Below, in pieces: positions 6,170-14,938 of a stretch of 35,336 nt of DNA. Where the stretch lies: NCBI RefSeq assembly GCF_000332215.1, contig NZ_ALWB01000012.1:1-35336 (forward strand). The letters run 5' to 3'. Source of the stretch: Pseudanabaena biceps PCC 7429 (GTDB taxonomy: Bacteria > Cyanobacteriota > Cyanobacteriia > Pseudanabaenales > Pseudanabaenaceae). Made by a program: the position numbers and the translations under genes. The notes beneath the pieces were generated by a model that saw nothing but the letters and a program-made list of their open reading frames with translations, was not told the origin of the DNA and ran no database searches. The stretch's first letter is position 1. Each line of letters begins with the position of its first letter.

Positions 6170-7320
6170 ATATAGAATAGAAGTTACGCATTGACAGAAG
6201 GGAGAAGATTTGCAGGTAGGAGATAATTGTAATCAGCTAAGTTTTCCATGACAAAAGAACGAATGACATCATTGAACAAATTACGCTTGAGGGCATAGCA
6301 ATTCGTAATTAAATTGTGAATACAACGCAACTGCAAATGGACAAAAGCGGAAATAGCAGCAAAGATATGATTGGAGATAGCCACAGTCTGTCTAACGAAG
6401 AAACGCTCAATATTGGCAACTTGTTTAACAGTTCTGTGGAAAGATTCAATCTGCCAATGCAGATCATGGATGTCCAAGAATTGAGCCCGAGTAATCTCAG
6501 CAATTTTGTCAGGGTCAGGTCGGTAGATGATGTAGTGACGGAACTCGTTTTTGAAAACCGTTCTAAACACCTTGACCAAACCAAACCCCTTAAGATGCAT
6601 CTCTATTCCAGTATAGGGAATTTCGCAGTTTGATACCGAAGAATATGCGGTTGCATCTGCACTCAAGGAGACTGAGCGATTTTTTTCAATGCCAAACAGA
6701 AACCCAAGTTCATAGTGTTTGATGTACTCAAGATTCTCGGCACTGGCATACCAACTATCACCTGTGACAAATGCTGGTTTCAGTCCCCATGCGATGACTT
6801 CGGCAAGCATCTCCCGAAAATATTCATTCTTGGTCTTGCCCTCTTCTTTGTTATAAATACGGTAATTGACAGGAAAAGCACGTCCGTCAATATCGGTGTA
6901 GTACAGGGTGATGAGATTAATCCCCTTCACCACTTTCTTGTGTTTACCTGACCAGAAATAGCTGATTAGCGGTGCTTTGCTGGTATTACTGTAGGGTTTA
7001 TCTAGCACTGTATCATCGACACTCAGTACTCCTCCCTCTTTCTTGATGTTTGGCTCTACGCTTTGGTAGAGGTCTTTTCCTGTATAGCTTTCCCGTAGCA
7101 AAAATCGGTTCACACTATCATGAGACACTTCTTTGAGGATCTCGCCTAACCTCACACAACTTACCTGTTTTGGTTCTGACAGTAAAAACAAGATGTACTT
7201 GTTCAAGTCACATTTTGCCGTTGATGGTTTGCTGATTTCCCTCATTTTTGCTATGGCTATTGCTGGCTAACTCAATGCCTATTTTCTCCCTTTTGTCAAT
7301 GCGTAACTTCTATACTATAT
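6170..7320. mobile_element. Complete insertion sequence, about 1.15 kb
   Basis: Perfect 19-base inverted ends, TAGAAGTTACGCATTGACA, lie at 6178-6196 and (complemented) 7294-7312. The match continues outward to 6170 and 7320 with one mismatch, giving 27 bases. One intact transposase gene fills the element. No clear target duplication is seen, although CATG flanks both sides (6163-6166 and 7324-7327). The size and transposase suggest the IS4/IS701 superfamily; the exact family was not established. Confidence 0.9.
6184..7245 (-). CDS. DDE transposase (IS4/IS701-like)
   Basis: The 353 residues are intact. The catalytic acids are visible: aspartate in SVDDTVLDK, aspartate in VTGDSWYAS, and glutamate in WQIESFHRTVKQ, the last being the usual W-x-x-E helix of DDE enzymes with an RNase H fold. 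It cuts and rejoins the inverted ends of its own element. The last four codons and the stop (SVNA) lie inside the left inverted repeat, so the gene fills the element completely. Assignment to IS701 rather than another IS4-superfamily group rests on general resemblance. Confidence 0.9.
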   Translation of the reverse strand: MREISKPSTAKCDLNKYILFLLSEPKQVSCVRLGEILKEVSHDSVNRFLLRESYTGKDLYQSVEPNIKKEGGVLSVDDTVLDKPYSNTSKAPLISYFWSGKHKKVVKGINLITLYYTDIDGRAFPVNYRIYNKEEGKTKNEYFREMLAEVIAWGLKPAFVTGDSWYASAENLEYIKHYELGFLFGIEKNRSVSLSADATAYSSVSNCEIPYTGIEMHLKGFGLVKVFRTVFKNEFRHYIIYRPDPDKIAEITRAQFLDIHDLHWQIESFHRTVKQVANIERFFVRQTVAISNHIFAAISAFVHLQLRCIHNLITNCYALKRNLFNDVIRSFVMENLADYNYLLPANLLPSVNA

Positions 7321-7324
7321 TCAC

Positions 7325-8371
7325 ATGATAATAAAAAAACTCATAATTCGAGCTGATGCTTCTATCCAAGTTGGGACAGGGCATGTGATGCGTTGCTTAG
7401 CACTAGCGCAGGCATGGCAGGATAAAGGAGGAGAGGTAATATTTATATTAGCCAATAAATCTACTGCCCTAGAAAATAGATTGCGATCAGAGGGAATGAA
7501 AGTTGTTCATTTATTGGTTAAAACTGGGAGTAATGAAGATGTAAATCAAACTGTAGATTTTGCTCAAAAATTTAATGCTCAATGGATAGTTGTAGATGGC
7601 TATCACTTTGGGGCAAAATATCAAAAATATATCAAAGATTTTGGTATTAATTTATTATTCATCGATGACTATGGTCATACGGATTATTACTATGCTGATC
7701 TAGTCTTAAACCAAAATATCTCGGCGCATAAAGATTTATATCAAAGCCGAGAAATATATACTCAATTATTATTAGGTACTCAGTATGTTTTACTCAGACG
7801 AGAGTTTTGGCAATGGCGGGATTGGCAAAGAGCAATCAACCCGATCGCTCGTAAGTTATTAATTACATTTGGGGGAAGTGACCCTGACAATGTGACACTT
7901 AAAGTAATTCAAGCTTTAGAGGGTTTAAATAGAGATGATTTAGCAGTCATTGTTGTAATTGGAGGCAGTAATCCTCATCATGAAGTTTTACAGAAAGAAA
8001 TTGCCAATTCAAGCCTAGCAATCTCCTTGCAACGCAATGTTAGCAATATGCCTGAGTTGATGGCTTGGGCTGATCTTGCGATCACAGCAGGTGGATCAAC
8101 TAATTGGGAACTTGCTTTTATGGGTTTGCCAAGTATTGTTATTACCGTTGCAGAGAATCAAAAAGAGATCGCTACTGAATTAGATACTCAAGGCATTATT
8201 ATTCATATAGGTTGGTATCAGCAAATCACGCTCGAAAAAATTGGGATAGCCTTACAAGAGTTCATATATGATCAATCTAAGAGAGCCGAAATGAGCCAAA
8301 AAGGGAAAAAATTAGTCAATGGATATGGGGCAGTCCACGTTACATCAAAGATTGCTAATATATTATCCTAG
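7325..8371 (+). CDS. pseG: UDP-2,4-diacetamido-2,4,6-trideoxy-altropyranose hydrolase
   Basis: The 348 residues form a GT-B-like fold. The N-terminal signature ADASIQVGTGHVMRCLALA contains the catalytic histidine H20. It removes UDP from the activated diacetamido sugar in pseudaminic acid synthesis, just before the PseI condensation. The later segments GGSDPDN and AGGSTNWEL match the UDP-binding C-terminal half. It is the first gene of the glycan cluster, and its ATG is only four bases from the IS end with no Shine-Dalgarno sequence. Transcription and translation may depend on the IS or be impaired. The genes pseB, pseC and pseF, usually found with it, are not upstream. Confidence 0.92.
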   Translation: MIIKKLIIRADASIQVGTGHVMRCLALAQAWQDKGGEVIFILANKSTALENRLRSEGMKVVHLLVKTGSNEDVNQTVDFAQKFNAQWIVVDGYHFGAKYQKYIKDFGINLLFIDDYGHTDYYYADLVLNQNISAHKDLYQSREIYTQLLLGTQYVLLRREFWQWRDWQRAINPIARKLLITFGGSDPDNVTLKVIQALEGLNRDDLAVIVVIGGSNPHHEVLQKEIANSSLAISLQRNVSNMPELMAWADLAITAGGSTNWELAFMGLPSIVITVAENQKEIATELDTQGIIIHIGWYQQITLEKIGIALQEFIYDQSKRAEMSQKGKKLVNGYGAVHVTSKIANILS

Positions 8372-8392
8372 TTTCAAAAGAATATAAGCCTG

Positions 8393-8887
8393 ATGTGTCT
8401 ACCAGAAGAATTTTTAAAATTAAGAAGAGTTAATGAGCAAGATTGTGAAATCCTGTGGAATTGGGTAAATGATCCAGCAGTTAGATCGTCTTCTTTTTTC
8501 TCAGATCTAATTTCATGGGAAGAGCATGTAAAGTGGTTTATAAATAAACTTGATTTAATAAACTGTTACTACTTCATTGCATTAAATAATCACGATAAAC
8601 CAATAGGTCAAATCCGTTTTGATGTTAATAGTCAGTTACAAGCAGAAGTAGATATTAGTATTGATATACAAGAAAGAGGTAAAGGCTATGCAAGTCATTT
8701 AATTAAATTATCAGTCGAACATTTATTTGCTCATACACTTGTCAAATCTATTAATGCATTTATTAAATCTGACAATCAAGCATCCATAAAATCATTTCAA
8801 AAAGCTGGTTTTAGGTATATTGGCATAGAGAAAATTCGAGAAAAGTATTTTGCATTACATTATATTGCGGTAAAAAACAATGAATAA
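8393..8887 (+). CDS. pseH: PseH-like N-acetyltransferase (GNAT)
   Basis: The 164-residue GNAT protein has the opening LRRVNEQDCEILWNWVND, typical of sugar-amine acetyltransferases, and the acetyl-CoA loop ERGKGYASHLIKL. PseH acetylates the 4-amino group of UDP-4-amino-4,6-dideoxy-AltNAc in pseudaminic acid synthesis. The assignment rests on the fold plus the position between pseG and pseI. If the neighbouring formyltransferase acts on the same amine, this enzyme could serve another position. It starts 21 bases after pseG and overlaps the next gene by 8 bases. Confidence 0.8.
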   Translation: MCLPEEFLKLRRVNEQDCEILWNWVNDPAVRSSSFFSDLISWEEHVKWFINKLDLINCYYFIALNNHDKPIGQIRFDVNSQLQAEVDISIDIQERGKGYASHLIKLSVEHLFAHTLVKSINAFIKSDNQASIKSFQKAGFRYIGIEKIREKYFALHYIAVKNNE

Positions 8888-9563
8888 TTATATAGTGGTT
8901 GGTAGCAAACCTTGGAATTATAGAATCTATAATGAAATCATTAAAAATTATCAAGGCAAATGGCATTTTATACAGCTACCAGAAATGCTAAATATTGATG
9001 AAATCAACAAAATAAATCCACGCTATATTTTCTTTCTCCACTGGTCTTGGAAAGTTCATGACGAGTTAATTAATAAGTATGAATGTGTCTGTTTTCACAT
9101 GACGGATGTTCCTTACGGGAGAGGAGGTAGTCCATTACAAAATTTAATTATTCAAGGTTATCAAAACACCAAATTAACTGCATTACAAATGACCCAAGAG
9201 TTTGATGCTGGTGCAATTTATTATCAAGAAAATTTATGTTTGGCTGGTAATGCAGAAGAAATTTATATTCGTGCCACTTATCTTTCTGCTCAGATGATTG
9301 AATATATTATTCAAAATGAACCATGTCCAGTGGAGCAAAAAGGCGAAGTGACACTTTTTAAACGCCGTGAACCTGCTGAAAGTGAAATCCCTGAAATGCA
9401 ATCTCTTCAGAATTTATATGATTTTGTTAGGATGTTAGATGCTGAAGGATATCCTCATGCATACATTCAGCATCAAGGCTTCCAATATAGTTTTAGAAGA
9501 GCAGCTTTATATGATGGTCATATTGTCGCAGATGTAGTTATTACTCCTTTACAGAAAATATAA
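8880..9563 (+). CDS. Sugar N-formyltransferase-like protein
   Basis: The 227 residues resemble the catalytic domain of methionyl-tRNA and sugar formyltransferases, which use 10-formyl-tetrahydrofolate. The central motif FHMTDVPYGRGGSPLQN (about 72-88) replaces the usual N-x-HPSLLPxxRG, and EFDAGAIYY (about 108-114) holds the catalytic aspartate D109. H73 is kept, but the Asn of the N-H-D triad is replaced by Cys (C71). The length is far below that of tRNA formyltransferase and there is no tRNA-binding C-terminal domain, so a small-molecule substrate is likely. Context between pseH and a deacetylase in a pseudaminate cluster suggests N-formylation of the nonulosonic acid or its precursor. That role is inferred. 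Confidence 0.75.
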   Translation: MNNYIVVGSKPWNYRIYNEIIKNYQGKWHFIQLPEMLNIDEINKINPRYIFFLHWSWKVHDELINKYECVCFHMTDVPYGRGGSPLQNLIIQGYQNTKLTALQMTQEFDAGAIYYQENLCLAGNAEEIYIRATYLSAQMIEYIIQNEPCPVEQKGEVTLFKRREPAESEIPEMQSLQNLYDFVRMLDAEGYPHAYIQHQGFQYSFRRAALYDGHIVADVVITPLQKI

Positions 9564-9565
9564 TA

Positions 9566-10252
9566 ATGAATATTTTAGTTGTTGCAGCTCATCCTGATGA
9601 TGAAGTGCTTGGATGTGGTGGCGCGATCGCAAAACATATTCAACAAGGTGATAAAGTTCATATTTTGATATTAGCGGAGGGTGTAACCAGTCGAAAATCA
9701 GAACGAAATAGAGATGATTTTCAAGCTGAGCTATCTGCCCTAGAAATTGTAGCAAATAAAGTTAGCCATTTATTAGGAGTAAGCTCTTTATCCATGCATG
9801 ATTTTCCTGATAATCGAATGGATAGTTGTGAGCTTTTAGATATCGTCAAATTTATTGAAAAATCAATTGAGCAATATCAGCCACAGATTATTTATACCCA
9901 TCATAGTGGAGATGTAAATATTGATCATCGTTGTATTCACCAAGCAGTTGTAACAGCTTGTCGTCCAATCCCAAATCATCCAGTTCATACATTGCTATTT
10001 TTTGAAATTCCTTCTAGTACAGAATGGCAAACGCCATCATCTGCGGTACCTTTCACACCTAACTGGTTTGTCGATATTTCAGAAACGCTTGTTCTCAAAC
10101 TTGAAGCCCTAGAAGCTTATGAATCGGAAATGCGTTCTTATCCTCATCCGCGATCACTAGAAGCTGTTGAATATTTAGCGCGTTGGCGAGGTGCTACTAT
10201 TGGGGTGAAGGCTGCAGAAGCATTTATGTTAGGTAGGCATTCAATAAGATGA
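9566..10252 (+). CDS. PIG-L/LmbE-family deacetylase
   Basis: The 228 residues have the zinc-binding motif AAHPDDE (H9, D11, D12) and a second metal-ligand segment THHSGDVNIDHRCIH (H112, H113, D116, D120, H121, H125). The family removes N-acetyl groups from sugars such as GlcNAc-PI, mycothiol precursors and antibiotics. Here it is two bases after the formyltransferase and overlaps pseI by 4 bases. A likely job is freeing an amine on the nonulosonic acid or its precursor, which the formyltransferase then modifies. The substrate is inferred only from the neighbours. Confidence 0.85.
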   Translation: MNILVVAAHPDDEVLGCGGAIAKHIQQGDKVHILILAEGVTSRKSERNRDDFQAELSALEIVANKVSHLLGVSSLSMHDFPDNRMDSCELLDIVKFIEKSIEQYQPQIIYTHHSGDVNIDHRCIHQAVVTACRPIPNHPVHTLLFFEIPSSTEWQTPSSAVPFTPNWFVDISETLVLKLEALEAYESEMRSYPHPRSLEAVEYLARWRGATIGVKAAEAFMLGRHSIR

Positions 10253-11301
10253 AAGCTATTGAAATTCAGGGACAAAAAATTGGGACAGATTATGCCCCTT
10301 TCATAATTGCGGAGATGTCAGGCAATCACAATCAATCCCTAGAAAGAGCCTTAGAAATTGTGGAAGCCGCAGCCAAAACTGGTGCTCATGGACTCAAAAT
10401 CCAAACCTACACTGCGGACACCATGACTTTAGATATCAATGAAGGTGAGTTTTTTATTAACGATCCTCAAAGTCTTTGGCAAGGCAATTCTCTCTATAAA
10501 CTCTATCAACAAGCCTACACACCTTGGGAATGGCATAAACCTATATTTGATCGCTGCAAAGAATTAGGAATTATTGGTTTCAGTACGCCCTTTGATGCTA
10601 CTGCCGTTGATTTCCTTGAATCCTTAGATGTGCCTTGTTACAAAATTGCTTCCTTTGAAAATACTGATATCCCACTCATCCGCAAAGTTGCCAGCACTGG
10701 TAAACCGATGATTATTTCTACAGGTCTGGCAACTGTTGCTGAGATAGATGAAACGGTAAGAATGGCTAGAAACTCAGGAGGTGAAGATCTGGTGCTGCTT
10801 AAATGTACAAGTACCTATCCTGCTGAGCCAGCAAATACAAACATTTTAACAATTCCTCATTTACGTGAATTGTTTGGTACTCAGGTGGGATTATCCGATC
10901 ACACTATGGGTATTGGTGTAGCTATTGCTAGTGTGGCATTGGGAGCAACGGTAATCGAAAAGCATTTTACGCTAAGTCGTGCTGATGGTGGCGTGGACTC
11001 AACTTTTTCGATGGAACCAGAAGAGATGCGCCAATTAGTGATTGAAACTGAGAGAGCATGGTTATCTTTGGGTAAGATTAGTTATGGGGTCACGGAAGCT
11101 GAGAAAAAATCCTCAATGTTTAGGCGATCGCTATACATTACTCAAGATATAAAAAAAGGCGATATATTAACATCCAAAAATCTCAAAGCTATCCGTCCAG
11201 GTCTAGGATTAACACCAAAATACTATGATGTTTTATTGGGGAAAATAGTCAATCAAGATATAAAAAAAGGAACTCCCGTGAGTTGGGAAATATTGGCTTA
11301 G
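10249..11301 (+). CDS. pseI: Pseudaminic acid synthase
   Basis: The 350 residues have the NeuB-type layout: a TIM barrel (about 1-265) that condenses phosphoenolpyruvate with a six-carbon amino sugar, and a C-terminal SAF/antifreeze-like domain (about 290-350). IIAEMSGNHNQS opens the barrel; KCTSTYPAE and LSDHTMGIG are active-site loops. The segment DGGVDSTFSMEP is the form seen in PseI rather than the GPDHxxSLEP form of sialic and legionaminic acid synthases. That supports pseudaminic acid or a close isomer as the product. The ATG overlaps the stop of the deacetylase gene. Confidence 0.92.
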   Translation: MKAIEIQGQKIGTDYAPFIIAEMSGNHNQSLERALEIVEAAAKTGAHGLKIQTYTADTMTLDINEGEFFINDPQSLWQGNSLYKLYQQAYTPWEWHKPIFDRCKELGIIGFSTPFDATAVDFLESLDVPCYKIASFENTDIPLIRKVASTGKPMIISTGLATVAEIDETVRMARNSGGEDLVLLKCTSTYPAEPANTNILTIPHLRELFGTQVGLSDHTMGIGVAIASVALGATVIEKHFTLSRADGGVDSTFSMEPEEMRQLVIETERAWLSLGKISYGVTEAEKKSSMFRRSLYITQDIKKGDILTSKNLKAIRPGLGLTPKYYDVLLGKIVNQDIKKGTPVSWEILA

Positions 11302-11304
11302 AGC

Positions 11305-13095
11305 ATGGATAAATTATTTAGAAAAACTCTTTACCTATTTAGCGATCACGAAAAAATCCAGATTGGACTGATATTTCTAATGATGCTTATCGGTGCGGGA
11401 TTGGAGACGCTGGGCGTTGGGCTGATTCCGCCATTTGTCGCGCTATTAGGTAATCCCGAAATTATCGGGCAGAAGCAAATCTTAAGTTGGCTTTATCACC
11501 AATTAGGAGCAAATTCTCATCAAATATTTCTGTTATGGGTGAGTATGGCACTTCTAGGTATTTATTTATTTAAAAATGCTTATCTTTCGATTCTGACCTA
11601 CTGGCAATATTACTTTCTATACAAAAAGCAGATTGCTCTGTCTAGTCGTCTCCTACAATCATATCTACATAGTCCTTACACATTTCATCTTCAAAGGAAC
11701 TCAGCCGATCTAGTTCGCAATGTTACTTCTGAAATACCATTAATTTTTTCAGGTGTAATTGTGCCAATGCTAATTTTAATTACTGAGATGATGGTAATGA
11801 GTTGTATTGTGCTTTTACTAGCGATCGCTGAACCTATATCATCAGCGATCGCTGCTGTATTTTTGGGGATATCGATATTTTGGTTAAATAGAACGATTCG
11901 TAAACAGATGCGTGGACAAGGATTGATTCGTCAAGAGCAAAGTGGGCAGATGGTGCAATGGGTTAATCAAAGTCTTGGTGGAATCAAGGAAACTAAGGTG
12001 TTAGGCCGAGAAAAATTTTTTCTGGATGCATTTACAAGAAGTACAGAAGCTTTTGGTAAAGCTAATTTCTTTGTGGGGCTTGCCACTCAATTACCAAATC
12101 TATTTATCGATACAGTACTAATCGCGGCTGTATTGTTAATTGTGATTTTTAGCCTCATCCAAGATAGAGAGATTCAGTCTATTTTACCAATGCTGTCTTT
12201 ATTTGCGATCGCGGCTTTACGTTTGATGCCATCAGCTAAGCGCATTATCTCTACAATTACGACTATTCGCTATTCTAAAGATGCTGTTGATGTGATCCAC
12301 CATGATCTCATATCTCTAGACACTCCATCAACTTCATCATTAGTCAAATCATCTCCAACATCATCACACCTATTTCAAAAGTCAATCGAACTAAAAGATA
12401 TCCATTATCAATACCCTAATGCTTCTAATCCATCATTGTTAGGTATTTCTCTGTCAATTACCAAGGGACAAGCAATCGCCTTTGTCGGAGCATCAGGTTC
12501 GGGTAAAACAACACTTATTGATGTTCTTTTAGGGTTGCTAACACCTAGCCAAGGTGAAATCCTAGTTGATGGTAAAAATATTCTTACTAATCTTGAAAGT
12601 TGGCAACAACAAATTGGGTATATTCCTCAAAGTATCTATCTTTCCGACGACACAATTCGTAATAATATCGCCTTTGGTTTAGTCACCGATGAAATTAAAG
12701 AAGAACAAGTATGGGATGCTCTCAAAGCGGCTCAATTAGAAGAATTAGTGCTTAGTTTACCTGATCAGCTAGATACTCTAGTTGGTGAGCGTGGAATTCG
12801 CTTATCGGGTGGTCAACGTCAGCGGATTGGCATCGCGAGGGCGCTATATCATAATCCAGAAGTGATTATCATGGACGAGGCTACTGCTGCTTTAGACAAT
12901 ACAACCGAGCGAGAGTTTATGCAGGCTTTAGAAGCAATGAGCGGACATAAAACGATGATTATGATTGCTCATCGCCTGACTACTGTCAAAAACTGCGATC
13001 AACTCTATTTGATTAAAGATGGTACCGTGGCGGATATGGGAACTTACGACTCGCTCTTATCAAAAAACAAAGAATTCCAAGTAATGTCTCAATAG
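11305..13095 (+). CDS. ABC exporter, fused membrane and ATPase domains
   Basis: The 596 residues begin with a six-helix type-I exporter domain (about 1-325), followed by an ATPase domain. The ATPase has Walker A GASGSGKT (395-402), the signature LSGGQ (500-504), Walker B VIIMDEAT (520-527) and the switch histidine H556. The layout resembles MsbA and the PglK lipid-linked oligosaccharide flippase. Three bases after pseI and inside the glycan operon, it probably flips the lipid-linked glycan across the inner membrane; lipid or peptide export cannot be excluded. It would work as a homodimer. Confidence 0.88.
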   Translation: MDKLFRKTLYLFSDHEKIQIGLIFLMMLIGAGLETLGVGLIPPFVALLGNPEIIGQKQILSWLYHQLGANSHQIFLLWVSMALLGIYLFKNAYLSILTYWQYYFLYKKQIALSSRLLQSYLHSPYTFHLQRNSADLVRNVTSEIPLIFSGVIVPMLILITEMMVMSCIVLLLAIAEPISSAIAAVFLGISIFWLNRTIRKQMRGQGLIRQEQSGQMVQWVNQSLGGIKETKVLGREKFFLDAFTRSTEAFGKANFFVGLATQLPNLFIDTVLIAAVLLIVIFSLIQDREIQSILPMLSLFAIAALRLMPSAKRIISTITTIRYSKDAVDVIHHDLISLDTPSTSSLVKSSPTSSHLFQKSIELKDIHYQYPNASNPSLLGISLSITKGQAIAFVGASGSGKTTLIDVLLGLLTPSQGEILVDGKNILTNLESWQQQIGYIPQSIYLSDDTIRNNIAFGLVTDEIKEEQVWDALKAAQLEELVLSLPDQLDTLVGERGIRLSGGQRQRIGIARALYHNPEVIIMDEATAALDNTTEREFMQALEAMSGHKTMIMIAHRLTTVKNCDQLYLIKDGTVADMGTYDSLLSKNKEFQVMSQ

Positions 13096-13118
13096 CACAT
13101 CGAGAAGGCTTCCTAAAA

Positions 13119-14936
13119 ATGAAAAATAGTCTCAAAATTATCTTTTTCGCTCCTCATACAGCGACTTGGGTCACAGCTTTTCCTGAAGCGCTCATAGCAG
13201 AAACTTTGCTACAAGAAGGACACGAAATCATTTACATAACCTGCGGCGAATTGTTCAACAACTATTGCGTTTGCATGAGTGCGTATGGACTGTCACAGGA
13301 CTCTCCTACTATAGATAAAAATGATATTTGTCTAACTTGTAATACAAATAAAAAGGTGATCAGACAAAACTTTAAATTTGAAGGATATGACTTAATAGAT
13401 AAATTAACTTTGGATGATGTTAGTTTAATTGAATCTACTATTAGCAAAGTTACAAAAGAAAATTTTTGGGATTTGTCAATAGCAAATCTAGAGATAGGAA
13501 AATTTGCTCTTTACGAAGTCTTATTGAAACACAAAAAATCCAACTTAGTCTTTTCAGATAATGAGTGGTCAAGTTACCTTTCAGCCTTAAAAAATACTCT
13601 AGCTTCATTTCTTGCATGTCGCCATATTTTAGATCAAGAAAAACCAGATCGGGTAATTACTTATAATTCACTTTACTCAGTCAACCGAGTTTTTCTGGGG
13701 CTAGCACAACTTCAAGGTATCTCAACTTATTTTTTACATGCTGGAGCAAATCTATCAGACAGACTCGAAACCATCTTGATTGGCAAGAATTCCACTTTTA
13801 GTTTTTATCAAGAACTTAAAAATTATTGGACTATATATCAGAATCAGGCTTGTTCCCAGAAACTAGTCAAAAAAGTAACAGATCATTTTTTGAGCTTATT
13901 TGATGGTCAGCATTTCTTAGTGTACTCGCTGCCTAGAAAGGGTAGTCCCATAGATATAAGATTACATTTTGGGATTCAAGAAAATCAAAAGATTCTTGTC
14001 GCGACGATGAGCAGTTATGATGAAATATTTGCAGCTGAGATGTCTGGAGTCATATCCAATGAACATGATTTAATATTTCCCAAACAAATTGATTGGATCA
14101 AATCATTAGTTGATTTTGCAGAAAGTCGTCCTGATTTATTTTTAATTGTTAGATTACATCCTAGAGAATTTCCTAACCGCAGAGATTCAGTTAAGGCGGC
14201 ACATGCCTTAGCCATACAAGAATTATTACAAAATTCGCCTAAAAATGTCAGAGCCAATTATCCCAGCGACAACATATCTCTCTATGACTTGGCTGAACAC
14301 ACAGATTTATGTCTTAATGCTTGGTCTAGTGCTGGTGAAGAAATGAGCTTTTTAGGAATTCCAGTAGTTATTTACTCACGCGAACTAATGTTTTATCCAC
14401 CTGACTTACATTATGTTGCTACTAGTAAAAATGACTTTTTCTCTAAAATTGATGAAGCTTTAGCTGATGGCTGGGATTTTGAAAGAATAAGAATGGGATA
14501 CCGTTGGCATGTCTTAAAACTAGAACGATGTGCATTTAATATTTCTGAAAGTTTTACTTCTGAAGAATCAAGCATTCAAAGTAGAAACAAACACATATCA
14601 CCATTAAGTATAGTTAAAAAGTTTTATACTAAGGCTAGAGCTAAGTTATCATCAAATTACAAGCTAAAATACAACTATAATAAGCGAACTAATGACTGTC
14701 ACAATCGAGCTAACTGTTTAAAATCTAGCAATCAAATAAACTCTTTGATTGCTGAAAGTAAAAATACAATGCTTGATTTACCTCAAACAGATCATGAAGT
14801 TGTTTCCTCTGAACAAGAAACTCTATATATAAAAGAAGAGATTATGCGTTTGATTAAGGTTCTTTACAGGTATTATCCTTCTTTAGTACAACCAAACACA
14901 TTAAGAGAAAAATTACTGAAACTAATCAATGAATAG
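13119..14936 (+). CDS. Capsule-type GT-B glycosyltransferase, long C-terminal tail
   Basis: The 605 residues form a GT-B-like protein of the capsule polysaccharide/CDP-glycerol transferase type. An N-terminal cysteine-rich stretch, C43-x7-C51-x-C53 followed by ICLTC near 70, is typical of one capsule-biosynthesis family. The second half has RLHPREFPNR and, about 25 residues before GIPVV, WSSAGEEMSFLG, both usual nucleotide-sugar binding features. Beyond about residue 480 there is a polar, low-conservation tail ending in a short helical segment. Being in a pseudaminate cluster, it is the best candidate here for the nonulosonate transferase, but this is inference. Confidence 0.65.
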   Translation: MKNSLKIIFFAPHTATWVTAFPEALIAETLLQEGHEIIYITCGELFNNYCVCMSAYGLSQDSPTIDKNDICLTCNTNKKVIRQNFKFEGYDLIDKLTLDDVSLIESTISKVTKENFWDLSIANLEIGKFALYEVLLKHKKSNLVFSDNEWSSYLSALKNTLASFLACRHILDQEKPDRVITYNSLYSVNRVFLGLAQLQGISTYFLHAGANLSDRLETILIGKNSTFSFYQELKNYWTIYQNQACSQKLVKKVTDHFLSLFDGQHFLVYSLPRKGSPIDIRLHFGIQENQKILVATMSSYDEIFAAEMSGVISNEHDLIFPKQIDWIKSLVDFAESRPDLFLIVRLHPREFPNRRDSVKAAHALAIQELLQNSPKNVRANYPSDNISLYDLAEHTDLCLNAWSSAGEEMSFLGIPVVIYSRELMFYPPDLHYVATSKNDFFSKIDEALADGWDFERIRMGYRWHVLKLERCAFNISESFTSEESSIQSRNKHISPLSIVKKFYTKARAKLSSNYKLKYNYNKRTNDCHNRANCLKSSNQINSLIAESKNTMLDLPQTDHEVVSSEQETLYIKEEIMRLIKVLYRYYPSLVQPNTLREKLLKLINE

Positions 14937-14938
14937 TT

